A stretch of DNA of 38,283 bases from Roseibacillus sp. (GTDB taxonomy: Bacteria > Verrucomicrobiota > Verrucomicrobiia > Verrucomicrobiales > Akkermansiaceae): contig JAKVCR010000183.1 in the NCBI GenBank assembly GCA_022448985.1, forward strand, positions 1-38,283. The letters run 5' to 3'. The notes beneath the pieces are model-generated. The model searched no databases. It was given only the letters and a program-made list of their open reading frames with translations, and was not told the DNA's origin. Positions 1 through 7,197 of this stretch are shown one piece after another; positions within the stretch are counted from its first letter, which is position 1; every line of letters begins with the position of its first letter. A program made the translations under genes and the position numbers.

Positions 1-144
1 GCAGCCGAAGAGGAACCCGCAGCCGAAGAGGAACCCGCAGCCGAAGAGGAGCCCGCGGCGGAAGAGGAGCCCGCAGCCGAAGAGGAACCCGCAGCCGAAG
101 AGGAGCCCGCGGCCGAAGAGGAACCCGCGGCCGAAGAGGAAAAA
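1..144 (+). repeat. 18-bp in-frame tandem repeat, 8 units (AAEEEP)
   Basis: Eight consecutive 18-bp units (1-18, 19-36 and so on to 127-144) encode AAEEEP; the last encodes AAEEEK. The units differ only at synonymous third positions (gca/gcg, gcc/gcg, gaa/gag) apart from the terminal Lys codon. This pattern fits expansion by slippage or unequal exchange under protein-level selection. The array may continue to the left of the window. Confidence 0.95.
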
Positions 145-183
145 TTGAACAAGGAGTCTGCCTCCACTGCCGATGATTCGTAA
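1..183 (+). CDS. nusA: C-terminal tail of a probable transcription factor NusA (5' end outside window)
   Basis: The frame is open from the first base and stops at TAA 181-183, giving the last 60 residues of a protein. Forty-eight of them are eight copies of Ala-Ala-Glu-Glu-Glu-Pro (the last copy ends in Lys), followed by a short polar tail, KLNKESASTADDS. No folded domain is visible. The identity is inferred only from position: infB begins 33 nt downstream and rbfA follows, the conserved nusA-infB-rbfA order, and NusA proteins often carry acidic C-terminal extensions. The role would be transcription elongation, pausing and termination control. Another acidic-tailed protein cannot be excluded without the upstream sequence. 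Confidence 0.55.
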   Translation, partial: AAEEEPAAEEEPAAEEEPAAEEEPAAEEEPAAEEEPAAEEEPAAEEEKLNKESASTADDS

Positions 184-216
184 TCACCGGACCGGATAGA
201 AGTTTAGAGGGACACC

Positions 217-2313
217 ATGCCGGAAAAGGGCGACAGCGACGAAAAGAAGGAAGTTCTCGACCTAGTCGAAGAACAGAAGAAACCGTCGCGTCGGGAGCGG
301 CAACGGGCTAAGGCTGCCGGTCAGAAGACCGTTCAGGACAAGAAGGACGAGGCGCTTAATATCCTCGATGAGGAGGAACAGAAGAAGGCGGCGGTCCGGA
401 AAACCGAGAAGTCCGGCAAAAAACAGCTTCCGAGCATTTCGAAGCTCACGGATGAGGTCCAGGATCCGGACTTTGTTGTGAGTGGGGATTCTTCAGAGGA
501 TGTCGAGGCGGAAGAGGAAGGCGGAGTGGTTGAAGGGAACACTATCAGTATCAAGCCGCCCATCATCGTGAGCGTGCTCGCGGAGATGATGGGTCTGAAG
601 CCGTTCGAGATCATGAAGGATCTCATTCAGCTCGAGGTGTTCGTGGCCCCTAACCAGGCCATCGAGCCGGAAGTAGCGGAAAAAGTATGCGAGCAGCACG
701 GTTTTGTCTTTGAACGCGAGAAGCGTGAGAAGGGAGGCGGAGTCCACAAGGTGGAGGAAGTGATCGAGGAGCCCGAGCCGGAAGAGGATGAGCCCGCCGA
801 AAAGCTCGAATTTCGCGCGCCCATCATCACCTTCATGGGGCACGTCGATCATGGTAAGACCTCGCTCCTCGACTATATCCGGAAATCGAAGGTCGTTGAC
901 GGAGAAGCCGGTGGAATCACACAGCACATTGGAGCCTACCGGGTGGAGCACGAAGGACACCCGATAACCTTCATCGACACGCCTGGACACGCAATCTTTA
1001 CCGAGATGCGGGCCCGGGGTGCGGATGTTACCGATATTGTGGTCCTGGTTGTGGCAGCCGACGATGGTATCATGCCGCAGACCAGGGAGGCGATCAGTCA
1101 CGCCAGGGCAGCGGACAAGACCATCATTGTGGCGATCAACAAGTGCGATGTGGCCGGTGCTGATCCCATGAAGGTGAAGACCCAGCTCATGGAGCATGAT
1201 CTCATGTCCACTGATCTGGGCGGCAAGACCGAGGCGGTGGAAGTCTCGGCCATCACGGGCCAGGGGATGGATGAGTTAGCCGAGTTGATGGCCCTGCAGG
1301 CCGAGGTTCTTGAGTTGAAAGCCAACCCGGGCGCAAACGCGAGGGCGGCGGTTATCGAGGCCAAGATTCAGGCCGGGAAGGGTCCAACCGCGACCGTGGT
1401 TGTGGAAGCGGGAACCCTTGAAGTAGGCACTCCGTTTATCTGTGGTCCCTATGCCGGCAAGGTTAAATCGCTTCTCAACGATCGGAATGAGCAGGTGGAG
1501 CAGGCTGGTCCAGCCACCCCGGTGGAGGTGCTGGGATTTGCCGAACTGCCCAATGTTGGAGATGAACTGGTAGCCATGGAGAATGAAAGGGCCGCCAAGA
1601 AGCTGAGCGATGAGCGGCAGCTTGAGCGTCGGCAGGAGCGACTGGAACGTCCCAAGAAGAGCCGGATGGAGGACATGCTGGCTATGGTCGAGGGCGGCCA
1701 GAAGGTGATGCTCAAGTTGATCCTGAAGTGTGATGTGCAGGGATCAGTTGAGGCCATTTGCAGGGCGATTGGTGATGTGGAGTCCGACAAGGTGGACGTC
1801 AATTTCATCCATGCGGCGGCGGGATCGATCAGCGAGTCCGATATCCTGCTGGCCAGCAGTTCGGACGCGGTGGTGCTGGGTTTCAACGTTAAGGTTGAGA
1901 GCAATGGGGTGAAGGCTGCCAAGCGCGAGGGCGTGCAGGTCAAGCTCTACTCGATTGTCTATGAGCTGATCGACCAGGTGAAGGATGCCATGCTAGGTCT
2001 TCTGGAGCCGGAGCTGCGTGAGAAAATTCTCGGCCACGCCGAGGTGAAGCAGGTGTTCAAGGTTAAGCGGGGGCGGGCCGCGGGCTGTCTGGTCTCGGAT
2101 GGCAAGGTGACCCGGACCGCGCATGCGCGTGTATTGCGGGGGGGCACGCCCGTCTTTGATGGGAAAATGTCCACCCTGCGGCGAATTCAGGATGACGTGG
2201 AGGAGGTCAAACAGGGAATCGAGTGCGGGATCCGGCTCGGGGAGTTCAATGAATATGAAGTTGGTGACGTGATCGAGTGCTACGATCTTGAGAAGATCGA
2301 GCAATCGTTGTAG
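217..2313 (+). CDS. infB: Translation initiation factor IF-2
   Basis: IF2 is the GTPase that brings fMet-tRNA to the 30S P site and promotes 50S joining. The 698-residue product has a charged, low-complexity N-terminus (about 1-105), an IF2_N-type segment (about 110-165, [20 protein letters not shown]) and the G domain. The G motifs are G1 GHVDHGK at 208-214, G2 [10 protein letters not shown]3 DTPGH near 254 and G4 NKCD near 308; Cys replaces the more usual Met or Ile in G4. The beta-barrel and C-terminal initiator-tRNA domains complete the expected length (B. subtilis form 716, E. coli 890). The ATG start is preceded by AGAGGG (206-211) at 5-nt spacing. It lies in the nusA-infB-rbfA operon. 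Confidence 0.98.
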   Translation: MPEKGDSDEKKEVLDLVEEQKKPSRRERQRAKAAGQKTVQDKKDEALNILDEEEQKKAAVRKTEKSGKKQLPSISKLTDEVQDPDFVVSGDSSEDVEAEEEGGVVEGNTISIKPPIIVSVLAEMMGLKPFEIMKDLIQLEVFVAPNQAIEPEVAEKVCEQHGFVFEREKREKGGGVHKVEEVIEEPEPEEDEPAEKLEFRAPIITFMGHVDHGKTSLLDYIRKSKVVDGEAGGITQHIGAYRVEHEGHPITFIDTPGHAIFTEMRARGADVTDIVVLVVAADDGIMPQTREAISHARAADKTIIVAINKCDVAGADPMKVKTQLMEHDLMSTDLGGKTEAVEVSAITGQGMDELAELMALQAEVLELKANPGANARAAVIEAKIQAGKGPTATVVVEAGTLEVGTPFICGPYAGKVKSLLNDRNEQVEQAGPATPVEVLGFAELPNVGDELVAMENERAAKKLSDERQLERRQERLERPKKSRMEDMLAMVEGGQKVMLKLILKCDVQGSVEAICRAIGDVESDKVDVNFIHAAAGSISESDILLASSSDAVVLGFNVKVESNGVKAAKREGVQVKLYSIVYELIDQVKDAMLGLLEPELREKILGHAEVKQVFKVKRGRAAGCLVSDGKVTRTAHARVLRGGTPVFDGKMSTLRRIQDDVEEVKQGIECGIRLGEFNEYEVGDVIECYDLEKIEQSL

Positions 2314-2364
2314 CACTCTTGCTGCCACTGAGAGCTGACTGGTAATTTGTCATCAGGGGAGGCC

Positions 2365-2724
2365 ATGTCGCGACGTATTGACAGGGTTAATGAACTGCTA
2401 AAGCGCGAGATCAGTGGTGTTCTACAGCGTGATTTCGAGTGGGATGGATCACTGGTGACAGTCAATGCAGTGGAGGTTTCTCAGGACCTGAAGGAAGCGA
2501 AAGTATTTGTGGGGATTCTGGGAGGACGCGAAGAAAAGGTGATCTCACGGCTTAATGGAGAGCACGGATTCATCCAGGGCCGGGTCATGAAGAGGGTGGT
2601 GTTGAAGCATACTCCTGTTCTGCGCTTCATGGGGGACGATTCGGTGGTGCGGGGTGTGGATATTGTCAATCTGCTTGACGAGGTGGCGGAGTTGCCCACG
2701 GCCCCGCCGGAAGAAACAGAGTAG
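2365..2724 (+). CDS. rbfA: Ribosome-binding factor A
   Basis: RbfA is a small KH-fold protein that binds the 30S subunit and assists late 16S rRNA 5'-end maturation and cold adaptation. The 119-residue product begins MSRRIDRVNELLKREISG and contains the family's VSQDLKEAKVFVGI and hydrophobic LRFMGDDSV-type segments. I chose ATG 2365 because the family N-terminus starts exactly there; an in-frame TTG at 2347 would add only six non-conserved residues. AGGGGAGG (2355-2362) lies only 2 nt before the ATG, an unusually tight Shine-Dalgarno spacing. It follows infB by 51 nt, the normal operon order. Confidence 0.93.
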   Translation: MSRRIDRVNELLKREISGVLQRDFEWDGSLVTVNAVEVSQDLKEAKVFVGILGGREEKVISRLNGEHGFIQGRVMKRVVLKHTPVLRFMGDDSVVRGVDIVNLLDEVAELPTAPPEETE

Positions 2725-2926
2725 GCGGTAGGGCCGAGCTGTTGCCCGTGATATGACAATGACTGCACGGAAAAGGAGGTCCCAATTCGCTATAATTATG
2801 AAAACCAGGCCTTTGGTTTACGTTTGAAAGCTGGACACCCGGGAGCTTGGCCTGATTAACTTCGCCAGACTGCCGGAACAGTAGGGATAATCAGGTGTCG
2901 ACAACAAACAAGCCGTGAATTCAGCC

Positions 2927-3187
2927 ATGACTGACTCAAAAATTTTTCTTGTCCGGAGCATACTGGGAATGTGTGCGATTTCGTTTTTCGTGATTGGGTG
3001 TAAGAAAGATCCTGCCGCAAGCAGAGGAGGAAGCACACAGCCCGAAACTTTGGGGACAGAGCAAAGCGCTGGGAACGAGAATAGTGGTGAGGGGTCGGGT
3101 GCCCCTGCTCCGTCTGAGGCCGTTCCCAACGTCCCTGACCCAGCCGAGATCGTTCCTCACGTTCCAGATCCGGCTGAGATTGAGTGA
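2927..3187 (+). CDS. Small putative lipoprotein with tandem VPDPAEI motif
   Basis: This 86-residue protein has a clear lipoprotein signal: basic residues K5 and R10, a hydrophobic stretch, and the lipobox VIGC with Cys25. The mature part is Gly/Ser/Pro/Glu-rich and has no recognisable fold. It ends in two near-identical units (VPNVPDPAEI and VPHVPDPAEI, about 30 bp each, 3122-3181). ATG 2927 is preferred over GTG 2915 because it leaves a typical signal length; neither has a good Shine-Dalgarno sequence. Its TGA overlaps the ATG of the downstream cyclase gene (TGATG), so the two are probably translationally coupled. I do not recognise the family. A membrane-anchored partner or sensor for the cyclase is a guess from context. 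Confidence 0.6.
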   Translation: MTDSKIFLVRSILGMCAISFFVIGCKKDPAASRGGSTQPETLGTEQSAGNENSGEGSGAPAPSEAVPNVPDPAEIVPHVPDPAEIE

Positions 3188-4326
3188 TGGGATCACCGTC
3201 TAAAGGGGGGAGCGAATCCGGGGATGAGGCAAGCCATCCAGAAGATAGTCTGTCTGCGTGGGAAGGGCCTCTCGACGCTGCGATCATGTTCGTGGATCTG
3301 GTGGATTCATCGGTGTTCGCCAGCGTGACCGGACTCAAGGAGTACTCGGATTTTGTTGAGTCGTTCCACCAGGTCGTGCGGGTACAGTGTGAGTACTTTT
3401 TTGAGCATTACCTGAAGGGGAAGTATGAGCGAGGACGCGATTATGATTACTCTGTGATGGGTGATGAGTTGGTGTTTTTCATGCACACGTCCAAGCCCTC
3501 TAACGACGTTTATCTTCTTGCGACACTCGGGATTGCCCTCAAGGCCGCGTGGATAGCATCCCCCTTCAACCGGGAGCGAATAGAACGCCGCTCGGCGGCG
3601 GCTGAAATAGCGGTTGGAATTAATTTCGGGACTGTCTGGGCGAGAGAGCTGGAAACCGGATTCAAGAGGCAGGGCTATGCGATCAACCTGGCGAAACGGA
3701 TCGAGTCTCACTCCCGCGATGGCCAGCATTTTCGTATTTTTCTGTCCGATGCCGCCTATAACCTGCTTCACACCCGAATGCGTAATCTACTGTTTGGCGA
3801 GGGTGAGTTCGCCTCAGGAAAAGGGATCCTGGGCCAGTTTGGGGTTTATGAGATCGTGGATGCTTTCGTTGATTCGGTGGAACGTCTCGCTCCCGAAATC
3901 TCGGAGCTGTTTGAAGAGTTGATCGGGGCTGCCATCGACAGCACCAGCCGGAATCTCTGGATTCACAGTGCATACCAGGTCGCCAGTGAAAAACGCAACG
4001 GGGTTGTCACGGAGGAGGCTGCAGACCGTTGTCGCCGTGTCCTGAACTACCAACCTGAGAATGCCGTGGCCCTGTACTATCTTGCCCAGTTCTACCGTGA
4101 ACAGGGCAAGCTGGAGCTTGCTGAGATCTCCTATCTGCAACTCTTGAGCGCATGGCCGCATTTTGGCCATGGACACTTCGAATGTGCGAAATGTCTGATT
4201 GAAATGGGCAAGGAAAAGGAAGCCCGGACGACGTTTTTACGAGCCGAACGACTGGGGATTGAGGAGGCTACCCGTTGGCTTGCGCAGGGATCTGGGAACG
4301 ATCCGGCGGCAGGATCAGTTCAATAG
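3187..4326 (+). CDS. Class III nucleotide cyclase homology-domain protein with C-terminal TPR
   Basis: Residues about 30-230 form a class III adenylate/guanylate cyclase homology domain. It has first metal-binding Asp37 (FVDLVDSS), second metal Asp93 (MGDELVFF), VGINFG at 143-148, and the transition-state pair Asn167 and Arg171 (GYAINLAKRIES). The purine-selecting positions, usually Lys three before GD and Asp/Thr before the GxxVN motif, appear to be Ser89 and Lys160. The substrate therefore cannot be predicted and activity may be altered. Residues about 290-365 look like two TPR units (YYLAQFYREQGKLELAEISY; HGHFECAKCLIEMGKEKEA). No membrane segment is seen. The start is ATG 3187, overlapping the stop of the lipoprotein gene. 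The gene lies inside a translation operon, so growth-linked expression is plausible but inferred. Confidence 0.85.
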   Translation: MGSPSKGGSESGDEASHPEDSLSAWEGPLDAAIMFVDLVDSSVFASVTGLKEYSDFVESFHQVVRVQCEYFFEHYLKGKYERGRDYDYSVMGDELVFFMHTSKPSNDVYLLATLGIALKAAWIASPFNRERIERRSAAAEIAVGINFGTVWARELETGFKRQGYAINLAKRIESHSRDGQHFRIFLSDAAYNLLHTRMRNLLFGEGEFASGKGILGQFGVYEIVDAFVDSVERLAPEISELFEELIGAAIDSTSRNLWIHSAYQVASEKRNGVVTEEAADRCRRVLNYQPENAVALYYLAQFYREQGKLELAEISYLQLLSAWPHFGHGHFECAKCLIEMGKEKEARTTFLRAERLGIEEATRWLAQGSGNDPAAGSVQ

Positions 4327-4484
4327 CCCTGAAGCAGGAGTCGACTTTCCCGCCGGGGGCTACGATCGAGACATTCCATCTCCCGGCGGCGGATGCCGTT
4401 CCCTCATAAAGCCTTACTTTTGCTTGCGATTCCCCGGAGGCCGTAGACAATCCGCGCCCTTCCCGCTGAACGTTCCAACCGTCC

Positions 4485-5471
4485 ATGGGTCAACCGATCA
4501 CAGCATCCGGACTTTCCGAGATTGTTTCCGCTCACGAGCACTTCGTGCTTCTGAGTCATGCCCGACCCGATGGCGATGCGATCGGGTCAGAGGTAGCCCT
4601 CAAGGCTGTGTTGGAAGCGTTGGGTAAATCGGTTCGTGCGCTCAACGAGGATGGTGTGCCGGATAACCTGCTTTTCCTGGATGGGGTGGAGGGCATCGAG
4701 CGTCCCTCCGACCCCGTAGAGACTGAGGTGGTCATCGCACTCGATACGGCGAACCGGGAGCGCCTTGGCGCGGGTTGTCTTGAGATGCTGGGAGAGGGGA
4801 AGCTTTGGGTTAACATCGACCACCACATCTCCAACGAAGAATATGGCGACCACCTGCTTATCGATTCGAAGGCAGCTGCCACGGGAGAGATTCTCTACGG
4901 TCTTATTCAGGAGCTCAAGTGGCCCCTGCCTGATATGGCGCGTGATGCTCTCTACGTCGCTCTTTCAACGGACACGGGATCGTTTCAGTATTCCAATACG
5001 ACGGTGCGTACGCACCAGATGGCAGCTGACCTGGTAGGCCGGGGGCTTGATGTCGCGGCCCTGACTGCAAGCCTTTACCACGATTACCCATATCGGAGGG
5101 TGGAACTACTGCGGGCGCTTCTTGAGACCATGCGGTTGACCGATGACGGCAGGATCGCGTGGTGGACATTGTCCCAGCAAACAAAGGAGCGGGTGGGCGT
5201 GCAGGCAGGCGACAGTGAAGGCCTTATCGACGTTCTGCGGGCGGTTCGGGGGGTTCTCGTCTGTGCCTTTGTGGAGGAGATGTCTGATGGGAAAGTGCGG
5301 CTTTCGCTACGTTCCAAGGATCCTTCCGTTAACGTGTGTGAGATGTGTGCGCAGTTTGGGGGCGGCGGACATGCCCTGGCGGCCGGGGCGCGCACGCGGG
5401 GTCCCCTGCAGGATGCCGTTGCGCGGTTCCTGGAGGTGGCGCAGGCAGCTCTCCCTTCTGTGAAAGAATGA
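4485..5471 (+). CDS. nrnA: DHH/DHHA1 phosphoesterase, NrnA-type nano-RNase / pAp phosphatase
   Basis: The 328-residue protein has the DHH-family order. SHARPDGDAIGS at 24-35 carries the metal-binding DxD (29, 31), IDHHIS carries the DHH triad near 112, and a C-terminal DHHA1 domain has the GGGGHALAAGA nucleic-acid-binding motif near 292. NrnA proteins degrade 2-5-nt oligoribonucleotides from the 5' end and dephosphorylate 3'-phosphoadenosine-5'-phosphate. The rbfA-nrnA-truB-ribF order is a common synteny and supports the assignment over RecJ or c-di-AMP phosphodiesterases. ATG 4485 has no evident Shine-Dalgarno sequence. The 158-nt gap before it contains an inverted repeat (4350-4357 with 4382-4389, CCGCCGGG/CCCGGCGG, 24-nt loop). 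Its stop overlaps the truB start (ATGA). Confidence 0.9.
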   Translation: MGQPITASGLSEIVSAHEHFVLLSHARPDGDAIGSEVALKAVLEALGKSVRALNEDGVPDNLLFLDGVEGIERPSDPVETEVVIALDTANRERLGAGCLEMLGEGKLWVNIDHHISNEEYGDHLLIDSKAAATGEILYGLIQELKWPLPDMARDALYVALSTDTGSFQYSNTTVRTHQMAADLVGRGLDVAALTASLYHDYPYRRVELLRALLETMRLTDDGRIAWWTLSQQTKERVGVQAGDSEGLIDVLRAVRGVLVCAFVEEMSDGKVRLSLRSKDPSVNVCEMCAQFGGGGHALAAGARTRGPLQDAVARFLEVAQAALPSVKE

Positions 5472-6193
5472 ACGAACCGAACATCATACCAAGCGGAGTG
5501 CTTCTCGTGGACAAGGATCCCGGGATGACCTCCCACGACGTGGTTGCGATTGCGCGACGATCCATGGGGATCAGGAAGATTGGACATTGCGGAACACTGG
5601 ATCCGATGGCGACAGGGCTCCTGATGCTGGTGGTGGGCCGTGCGACCAAAATTCAGGATCTTCTGATGAGCGAGGATAAGGAGTATGTTGGTACCATCAC
5701 GTTGGGGACGAGCACCAGTACACAGGATGCGGAAGGAGAGGTTATCGAGGAGAGGGGGGTGGAGGCCTTGAGTGACGCCGAAGTTCGGGCCGCATTCGAG
5801 CAGTACTCGGGGGAATTCGAACAGATCCCACCCATGGTCTCTGCCATCAAGAAGGATGGAGTGCCCCTCTATAAGCTTGCTCGCAAGGGGAAGGAAGTGA
5901 AGCGGGATCCGCGGCCCGTTTACGTTACCGCCTATGAACTTACCAGGATTGCACTTCCTGAGATTGACTTCACGGTGAACTGTTCGAAAGGGTTCTATGT
6001 GCGGAGCTATGCGCACGATATCGGAGCCACGCTGGGATGTGGGGGACATCTTTCTTCTCTGCGCCGAACACGGTCGGGAGAGTTTACACTCGACCGGGCG
6101 GTGAAGTTGGAGACCCTGAAGACCGCAGAGGCACAGGAGTTGATCGAATCGATGGTGAGCCTGGCAGAGATTTCGCTGATGCGGGGAGCTTGA
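5468..6193 (+). CDS. truB: tRNA pseudouridine(55) synthase
   Basis: TruB converts U55 in the T-loop of tRNAs to pseudouridine and also acts as a tRNA chaperone. The 241-residue product shows the catalytic motif GHCGTLDPMATGLL with nucleophile Asp45, the DKDPGMTSHDVV N-terminal motif, a RDPRPVYV segment and a C-terminal KGFYVRSYAHDIG motif. It is shorter than E. coli TruB (314), consistent with forms that lack a long C-terminal PUA extension. The ATG at 5468 overlaps the nrnA stop codon (ATGA), so the two are translationally coupled; the frame is open further upstream only inside nrnA. Confidence 0.97.
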   Translation: MNEPNIIPSGVLLVDKDPGMTSHDVVAIARRSMGIRKIGHCGTLDPMATGLLMLVVGRATKIQDLLMSEDKEYVGTITLGTSTSTQDAEGEVIEERGVEALSDAEVRAAFEQYSGEFEQIPPMVSAIKKDGVPLYKLARKGKEVKRDPRPVYVTAYELTRIALPEIDFTVNCSKGFYVRSYAHDIGATLGCGGHLSSLRRTRSGEFTLDRAVKLETLKTAEAQELIESMVSLAEISLMRGA

Positions 6194-6211
6194 AAGAGTT
6201 TCAACGAGGGT

Positions 6212-7156
6212 GTGATACGTTTTTCGACCATTGCCGATTTGGAGGAGGTCCAAGGGCCTCTGCACCTTGCCATGGGTGTATTTGACGGAGTGCATCTGGG
6301 GCACCAGGCGGTGATCAGAAGGGCGGTGGAAGGGGCGCACGGGAGCGGCGGAATGGCAGCGGTTCTGACCCTTGAGCCGCATCCCATTCAGGTGCTGGCT
6401 CCCGAGCGGGCTCCCCGGCGGATTTTGGCCTCGTTGGAGCACAAGGAACGTCTCCTGGCATCTCTGGGAGTGACTGCGCTGCTGGTCTTGCGTTTTGACG
6501 AGACAATGGCACGCCAGCCAGCGGAGGAATTTGCGGATCGCCTTTTCTCGGTGGGCGGCTTGCGGCAGGTGGTGGCCGGCGAGGACTGGAAATTCGGACG
6601 GGAGCGCAGGGGAACGATGGAGTTGCTGCGGATCCTGGGCGAGCCCCGTGGGATAGAGGTGACTGCCATGCCAGCGGTCATGTTGAAGGGGGAACGGATC
6701 AGTAGCACCCGCTTGCGTCAGGCATTGCGCGAGGGGAACTTGAAAGCGGCTTCTGAAATGTTGGGGCGTTCCTATACGGTGATGGGGACAGTAGTGCGCG
6801 GTGAAGGGTTGGGCCGTAAACTAGGTGCGCCTACTGCAAATATCTCCGTAGGCGGCGAACAATTGCCACCTGACGGGGTTTATGCAGTCACCGCCACCAT
6901 CGGGGAGGAAACAAAAGAGCACCGGGGAGTGGCGAATTTGGGCGTGAGGCCCACTGTGGATGGGGAGCGGCGTCTCCTGGAAGTACACCTTCTGGATTTC
7001 GACGGGGATCTCTACGGCAATATGGTGGAGGTCTGTTTCGGGATGAGGCTCCGGAAGGAGCAGAAGTTCGAGGGCTGCGAAGAGTTGAAGGAGCAGATCC
7101 AGCGTGATTTGGAACAGGTGAGGGAGCTCTTTGAGGAGAGGAAGGCGGGGACCTGA
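6212..7156 (+). CDS. ribF: Bifunctional riboflavin kinase / FAD synthetase
   Basis: RibF phosphorylates riboflavin to FMN and adenylates FMN to FAD in the cytoplasm. The N-terminal nucleotidyltransferase domain has MGVFDGVHLGHQ (about 21-32) and the RISSTRLRQALREGN motif. The C-terminal flavokinase domain has GRKLGAPTANI near 201 (Ala where most members have Phe) and NLGVRPTVDG. The 314-residue length is normal. The start is GTG 6212 behind an AACGAGG element, 18 nt after truB, completing the rbfA-nrnA-truB-ribF cluster. Its 3' end faces the convergent vWA gene. Confidence 0.95.
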   Translation: MIRFSTIADLEEVQGPLHLAMGVFDGVHLGHQAVIRRAVEGAHGSGGMAAVLTLEPHPIQVLAPERAPRRILASLEHKERLLASLGVTALLVLRFDETMARQPAEEFADRLFSVGGLRQVVAGEDWKFGRERRGTMELLRILGEPRGIEVTAMPAVMLKGERISSTRLRQALREGNLKAASEMLGRSYTVMGTVVRGEGLGRKLGAPTANISVGGEQLPPDGVYAVTATIGEETKEHRGVANLGVRPTVDGERRLLEVHLLDFDGDLYGNMVEVCFGMRLRKEQKFEGCEELKEQIQRDLEQVRELFEERKAGT

Positions 7157-7197
7157 TCTCTGGCCCTCTTCCTGGAGGAGGCCATGAGAGAGGATCG

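Noticed and set aside
2771..2827. AAAGGAGG, perfect TATAAT (2791-2796) and a 9-codon frame from ATG 2798
   Set aside because: No -35 element lies at 16-18 nt. The purine run is too far from the ATG to act as its ribosome-binding site, and the peptide is trivial. It may be a weak internal promoter for the lipoprotein/cyclase pair, but this cannot be supported.
5084..6442. Minus-strand open frame (452 codons) opposite nrnA/truB/ribF
   Set aside because: The three sense genes have full catalytic motifs; the antisense frame crosses gene borders and has no conserved content.
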